Positions 60,386 through 64,000 of a stretch of 64,000 bases of DNA are shown here, piece after piece. Origin of the DNA: Betaproteobacteria bacterium (GTDB lineage Bacteria > Pseudomonadota > Gammaproteobacteria > Burkholderiales > JACQAP01); the NCBI GenBank assembly GCA_016194905.1, contig JACQAP010000017.1, forward strand, positions 1 through 64,000, given 5' to 3'. Numbering within the stretch: position 1 is the first letter of the stretch; each line of letters starts with the position of its first letter. Position numbers and translations under genes: made by a program. Under the pieces are notes generated by a model. The model did not search any database, was not told the origin of the DNA, and saw only the letters and a program-made list of their open reading frames with translations.

Positions 60386-61002
60386 AAATCCTGCACGCCG
60401 ACGACCATTCCATGTTCCGCGAGGGGCTGGGATTTTTTCTCAGGCTGCTGGATGCCCAGGTGGTGCCGCTGGAGGCCAGCAACTTTCGGTCGACACTGGA
60501 CAAGCTGGCACTGGAGTCGCCGGTCGACCTGCTGCTGCTCGACCTGGAGATGCCGGGCATGAACGGACTCGAAGGCTTCTACGCCATCCGCCGACGCTAT
60601 CCGGATCTGCCGATTGCGATCGTTTCCGGCGTCAACGATGCGCGCGTCATCCACACGCTGCTCGACGGCGGAGCCCGCGGTTACATTCCGAAGCTTGCCG
60701 GGAGCGAGCAGCTGATGGATGCCCTGCGACGCATCCTGCAGGGCGAGATCTACCTGCCCGACGCATTGTTCATTCCCGCCTCCAAATCCACGGCGGGCGA
60801 CGACAAACCATCTCCCCTGACCTCCCGACAGCAGGAGATTCTTCCGTTGCTGGCCGAGGGCATGCCCAACAAGCGGATCGCCGACATGCTGGGCGTCACG
60901 GAAGGGACGATCAAGCAGCATTTGAAGGAGTTGTTCAGGCGCCTCGGCGCGCGCAACCGTACTCAGGCGGTCAAGGAGGCGCGGCGCCTGGGGCTGCTGT
61001 GA
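60382..61002 (+). CDS. NarL/LuxR-type response regulator
   Basis: This 206-residue protein overlaps the preceding gene by ATGA. REC domain with acidic pair and phospho-Asp (HADDHSMFREG, LLLLDLEMPGMNG) and a C-terminal LuxR HTH (LTSRQQEILPLLAEGMPNKR, VTEGTIKQHLKELFRRLGA). It is the output of the three-gene relay. Its targets are unknown; a terminator follows at 61081. Confidence 0.92.
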   Translation: MKILHADDHSMFREGLGFFLRLLDAQVVPLEASNFRSTLDKLALESPVDLLLLDLEMPGMNGLEGFYAIRRRYPDLPIAIVSGVNDARVIHTLLDGGARGYIPKLAGSEQLMDALRRILQGEIYLPDALFIPASKSTAGDDKPSPLTSRQQEILPLLAEGMPNKRIADMLGVTEGTIKQHLKELFRRLGARNRTQAVKEARRLGLL

Positions 61003-61080
61003 CAAGTAAGCGAAGGCTGCGCGCGGACGCGGGAGGCCGATGATGCGGCCTTGTACCCGCCCGACAGCCGGGAGAGATCC

Positions 61081-61115
61081 AAAAAAGAAGGCAGGTCGCC
61101 CTGCCTTCTCTTGTT
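61081..61115 (+). terminator. Rho-independent terminator of the phosphorelay operon
   Basis: GAAGGCAGG-TCGC-CCTGCCTTC stem with A tract before it and TTGTTT after; it can also serve the minus-strand gene that ends at 61148. Confidence 0.82.
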
Positions 61116-61147
61116 TGCCCGCCTGAATCGGATTAGTGCGGATTCAG

Positions 61148-61534
61148 TTACTGGGGTTCTACTTTCTTCTTTTTCTTCTTGGCGACCTTCTTGTCACTGT
61201 CCGCAGCGCGGGCCGGTTTGGTTGCAGCGCCGCCTGCCTTTACCGAACCGTCGTCCACAGCACGGCCAGGCTTGTCCGAGGCTCCAGCCGACTTCACTGA
61301 ACCTTCGTCGATGGCGCGGGCCGGCTTGTTCGTGTTGCCACTCGACTTCACCGTGCCGTCGTCAAGAGCACGGGCCGGCTTGGTCGAAGCGCCACTTGAT
61401 TTCACCGAACCGTCGTCGAGAGCACGGGCCGGCTTGGTCGAAGTGCCACCTGACTTCACGTCGTCGGCCGAGTAGCCCGGCAACGAGAGCATCAGGATGC
61501 TGGCTGCTGCCAGCGCAGGAATCAATATACGCAT
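61148..61534 (-). CDS. Secreted protein with five 18-residue repeats
   Basis: This 128-residue protein has a signal peptide (ILIPALAAASILMLSLPGYS). Five near-identical 18-residue units follow, of the form VKSSGASTKPARALDDGS, varying at a few positions, and then a poly-Lys tail (KKVAKKKKKKVEPQ). The DNA repeats with a 54-base period. The unit looks disordered, with a conserved KPARA basic core and DDG acidic end. No family recognised; likely a periplasmic or surface repeat protein. Confidence 0.75.
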   Translation of the reverse strand: MRILIPALAAASILMLSLPGYSADDVKSGGTSTKPARALDDGSVKSSGASTKPARALDDGTVKSSGNTNKPARAIDEGSVKSAGASDKPGRAVDDGSVKAGGAATKPARAADSDKKVAKKKKKKVEPQ

Positions 61535-61774
61535 GCAAATCTCCTTGTCGTTAGTCTACGTCATTGGTCTACCGTTGCCTGCCGGCAGATACGGAACGCG
61601 GCCGTCACAGTCGACTCGGTTGCGAGGCCCGGAAGAAGGCATTCTTCCGGGCGCCATGTTCTCAACAAGCCATGGGTACCGCAATTCCGCATTCGGGGTA
61701 CGACCTATTACTTTGGTGATAAGTGGAAGGCCGCGCTTGCGGCAGACGAGGGCCCGATCCCGGGTCGATTCGCA

Positions 61775-62545
61775 TCAGAACTTGCCCAGATGCAACCCGG
61801 CGTCCACGAGGATGGATTCGCCGGTCACCAGATCGGCGCCTTCGATCAGCCAGACCGCGACTTCGGCCACGTCGTCGGGACTTGCCGCCTTTGCGAGCGG
61901 CACGGTCTTCTCGTAATTGGCCTTGAACCTGACGTATTCCTCCTTGCTGTAGCGGTCGAGATGCCAGCGCGTTTCGATCAGTCCCGGACAAACCGCGTTG
62001 ACTCGAATTTCCGGAGCGAGGGAACGCGCGAGCGCGAGCGTCATCGCGTTCAGCGCACCCTTGGATGCGACATAGGCCGTCGACGAGCCGATGCCCATGA
62101 CGCCGGAGATGGAAGAAATGTTGACGATCGCGCCCCTGCCTTGTTTCTTCATTGCCGGTACGCAGGCGCGGATCATCTGGTAGGGGCCGATGACGTTTAC
62201 CGCGTAAATGCGCTGGAAATCTTCCGCATCGAGGCCATCGAGATCGGTAGCGGCGGCGAACTTGGTAATGCCGGCGTTGTTGATCAGCGCATCAATGCGT
62301 CCCCACTTGTCGAGGGCGGCCTTGGCGAGGGACCGGCAATCGGCGTCGTTGCCCACGTCGCCTTTGACCATGACGGCTTCGGCTCCGGCCGTCTTGCAGG
62401 CGTCGACGGTTTGCCTCGCGTCTTTCTCACTCTTGGTGTAGTTGACGACGACGCGGCAACCCTTCTTTGCGAGCCGGATTGCGCAGGCCGCGCCGGTGCC
62501 GGTAGCCGAGCCGGTGACGATGCACACCGCTCTCTCGAGCTTCAT
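61775..62545 (-). CDS. Short-chain dehydrogenase/reductase (SDR)
   Basis: ATG 62545 has GGGAG upstream. This 256-residue classical SDR has TGSATGTGAACAIRLAKKG (TGxxxGxG; cofactor loop), NNAG, ISSISG (Ser) and the YVASK catalytic pair, with VNAVCPGLIET after it. It probably oxidises or reduces a hydroxyacyl or small carbonyl substrate with NAD(P). Single gene. Confidence 0.94.
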   Translation of the reverse strand: MKLERAVCIVTGSATGTGAACAIRLAKKGCRVVVNYTKSEKDARQTVDACKTAGAEAVMVKGDVGNDADCRSLAKAALDKWGRIDALINNAGITKFAAATDLDGLDAEDFQRIYAVNVIGPYQMIRACVPAMKKQGRGAIVNISSISGVMGIGSSTAYVASKGALNAMTLALARSLAPEIRVNAVCPGLIETRWHLDRYSKEEYVRFKANYEKTVPLAKAASPDDVAEVAVWLIEGADLVTGESILVDAGLHLGKF

Positions 62546-62723
62546 TGTTTTTCTCCCGTGAGGATCGTGACGAACGCAGGAAAATCGCCACCATGCGGAC
62601 AACGGTCCTCCATTTGATGCGTATTATCGCCGAGCGGCGCCGGTCCCGCACTCCGGGGCCGGCAAAAACAAAGGCCCGTGCCGCGGGCCTGGCTGCTTCT
62701 GCGAAAACTTCGTCCTGACGGCG

Positions 62724-63554
62724 CTACTTCACCGTATAGCCGCGCCCATCCAGGCAGGCGCTGAGCGCGCGCTGGTAATCCGGATCCATCTGCCCGCCCG
62801 AGTTGGCAGGATCGAGGCCGGTCTGACTCACCGCCCAACTGTTGCATTCGCCGCGATCGCGGTTCTGCTGATCGGCGTTCTGCCCTTGGCGGGGATAAAT
62901 GAACAATTGGTTGCCGCCGGACTGTGCCACGGCTGGAGGAGGAGCGACGGGTGCGGGAGGCGCGGTGCCGACAGCTGGCGCAGGGGCCATTTGCTGAACG
63001 CCGTTATCGACCGGACCCAGTTCGGTGACGGCGTTGTCGGGCGGAACGACGGTGCCCGGCGGTGGCGTCATCGCGATCGTGCCCGGCGGTTGTTCGACCA
63101 CGGTGTAACCCTGCGGACCCCGCGCGTAGTACACGTCATTGGCGTAGTAGTAGGGATAAGGTCCCACCCACACCCGCGTATAGAACGGCGGCAGAACCGG
63201 AACGATGATGCCGACCGGCGGACGCACTACGATGAAAGTATTGCGCACCGGCCGATACCAGACTCCGCCCGAAAAATAGAACTGCTGTCCACCGTGCGCT
63301 ATCACGCGCGGATGCGGCGGTAGCACGTTGAACCGGTAGCCGCGTGGCGGATAGTAGTGATCGTGGTGGTAGCGCGAATCGCGGAATTGCTCGCGGTGGA
63401 ATTCGTGCTCGCGGAACTCGTGTCCGCGAGGGCCACCCTGGTCGGCGTGGACGGGACGAGGGATTCCCGCCACGCACGACAGGGCAAGCAAGGCCGCGAT
63501 CGCAGCCCGTACACTCAACACTCGAGTGGATGACGCGGTTCGATCGGACGACAT
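62724..63554 (-). CDS. Exported DUF6515-like protein
   Basis: This 276-residue protein has a signal peptide (VRAAIAALLALSCVAGI). A His/Tyr/Arg-rich N-terminal part has HDHYYPPRGYRFNVLPPHPR, HGGQQFYFSGGVWYRPV and PVGIIVPVLPPFYTRVW. A Pro-rich linker follows, then a C-terminal domain with LFIYPRQGQN, ECNSWAVSQTG and RALSACLDGRGYTV. The first part is the DUF6515 pattern; the last is shared with the 14727 protein. Likely a periplasmic or envelope protein. Confidence 0.8.
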   Translation of the reverse strand: MSSDRTASSTRVLSVRAAIAALLALSCVAGIPRPVHADQGGPRGHEFREHEFHREQFRDSRYHHDHYYPPRGYRFNVLPPHPRVIAHGGQQFYFSGGVWYRPVRNTFIVVRPPVGIIVPVLPPFYTRVWVGPYPYYYANDVYYARGPQGYTVVEQPPGTIAMTPPPGTVVPPDNAVTELGPVDNGVQQMAPAPAVGTAPPAPVAPPPAVAQSGGNQLFIYPRQGQNADQQNRDRGECNSWAVSQTGLDPANSGGQMDPDYQRALSACLDGRGYTVK

Positions 63555-63575
63555 GACTGTCTCCCGGGGCGTGGT

Positions 63576-64000
63576 TTAGCGCGGGGTCACGGCAACGTTC
63601 ACTCGCAACTGGTTACCCGGGTTGTAGGGCAGCCGGGTCGAGAAACGCTGGCCGTCGTATTCGTACGTCACCATGTAGCCGGTGGTCACGGCCTGGAAAC
63701 TGTCGACCTGGCGGCAGCGCTGCACCGGCGTGGCCGTGGTGACGGTACCGTCGGACCTGTTCTGGTTGGCGACGGCGTCGCCAGCGACCGCGCCTACGCC
63801 CGCACCGACCGCCGCGCCCGCCACGCGGCCGTTGCCGCGGCCAACCTGGGCCCCAAGCAAACCGCCGGCGACGCCACCGATGATGGCGCCGAGATAGTTG
63901 CGTTGTTGCGGAACAGCCTGGGTGACCTGCTGCGTTTCAGTCCAACACTGTTGTGTCGGATGGTTGACCTGTTCCGTAATCGGCGCTACCCCGACCACGT
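63576..64000 (-). CDS. Glycine-zipper 2TM-like protein (5' end outside window)
   Basis: The frame is open to the window edge. The visible ~140 residues contain a glycine-zipper core (LGAIIGGVAGGLLGAQVGRG, VAGAAVGAGVGAVAGDAV) and a C-terminal beta region (YMVTYEYDGQRFSTRLPYNP). This resembles SlyB/17-kDa antigen-type outer-membrane lipoproteins. A signal peptide and lipobox should lie beyond base 64000. Near the DUF6515 gene and in the same direction. Confidence 0.82.
   Translation of the reverse strand, partial: VVGVAPITEQVNHPTQQCWTETQQVTQAVPQQRNYLGAIIGGVAGGLLGAQVGRGNGRVAGAAVGAGVGAVAGDAVANQNRSDGTVTTATPVQRCRQVDSFQAVTTGYMVTYEYDGQRFSTRLPYNPGNQLRVNVAVTPR

Noticed and set aside
61148-61534. Repeats at 61 kb as a CRISPR or intergenic repeat
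   Set aside because: They are in frame inside a protein with a signal peptide and repeat at the residue level.

Overview
The window is chromosomal DNA of a GC-rich proteobacterium, most likely a betaproteobacterium of the Burkholderiales type. The CbpA/CbpM pair, the DUF3443-DUF2844 pair, the cold-shock genes with long leaders, the YceI and CHRD proteins and the high third-position GC all fit that. This taxonomic view is inferred from gene content only. Several stretches (about 9.4-12.6, 17.6-18.0 and 23.8-26.3 kb) are visibly richer in A+T and are full of gene fragments, so the first two thirds of the window reads as an accessory, recombination-prone region.

Layout. 0.5-3.3 kb: a Tat-exported phosphoesterase and a CuA-like cupredoxin, divergent from an ECF sigma/anti-sigma pair. 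3.4-9.3 kb: a GT39-type glycosyltransferase, a DUF6282 protein, a HicB gene with a broken HicA, cbpA-cbpM and small proteins. An 80-bp two-hairpin repeat occurs in inverted orientation at both edges of the 5.2-9.3 kb block. 9.5-12.6 kb: the most interesting locus. It has a tightly overlapped ubiquitin-like protein/JAMM protease/E1-like operon, divergent from an XRE repressor and an ImmA/IrrE-type metallopeptidase, with two 19-bp palindromic operators between them. This looks like an inducible ubiquitin-like conjugation system, probably anti-phage, without an E2. 12.7-17.6 kb: three separate 5' fragments of an SRAP (YedK/HMCES) gene separate DUF3443, a DUF2844 gene broken by an amber codon, a methyltransferase and secreted proteins.

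18-33 kb: a patchwork of hydrolases and envelope proteins. It holds a peptidoglycan-binding GH19 endolysin, lipoproteins, two related membrane proteins, a phospholipase-like beta-barrel protein, a papain-hydrolase fusion and a metzincin. Among them lie remnants of EAL, LuxR, M15 peptidase, an IS3-family end and a VWA gene. 34-41.8 kb: small proteins, a class III cyclase-TPR protein behind a 69-bp tandem duplication, CHRD and TauD-like genes.

41.9-49.8 kb: two nearly identical cold-shock genes, each with a clear sigma-70 promoter, a conserved ~140-nt leader and an intrinsic terminator. Between them lie an aldo/keto reductase, a saccharopine-dehydrogenase-like operon, a diheme cytochrome and a UBP-type zinc finger. 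An opgG pseudogene follows. 49.9-64 kb is more conventional: a Ser/Thr kinase with a cyclase-like/PEGA partner, a Tat amidohydrolase, YceI, a three-gene phosphorelay, an 18-residue repeat protein, an SDR and exported glycine-rich proteins. The last gene runs off the window.
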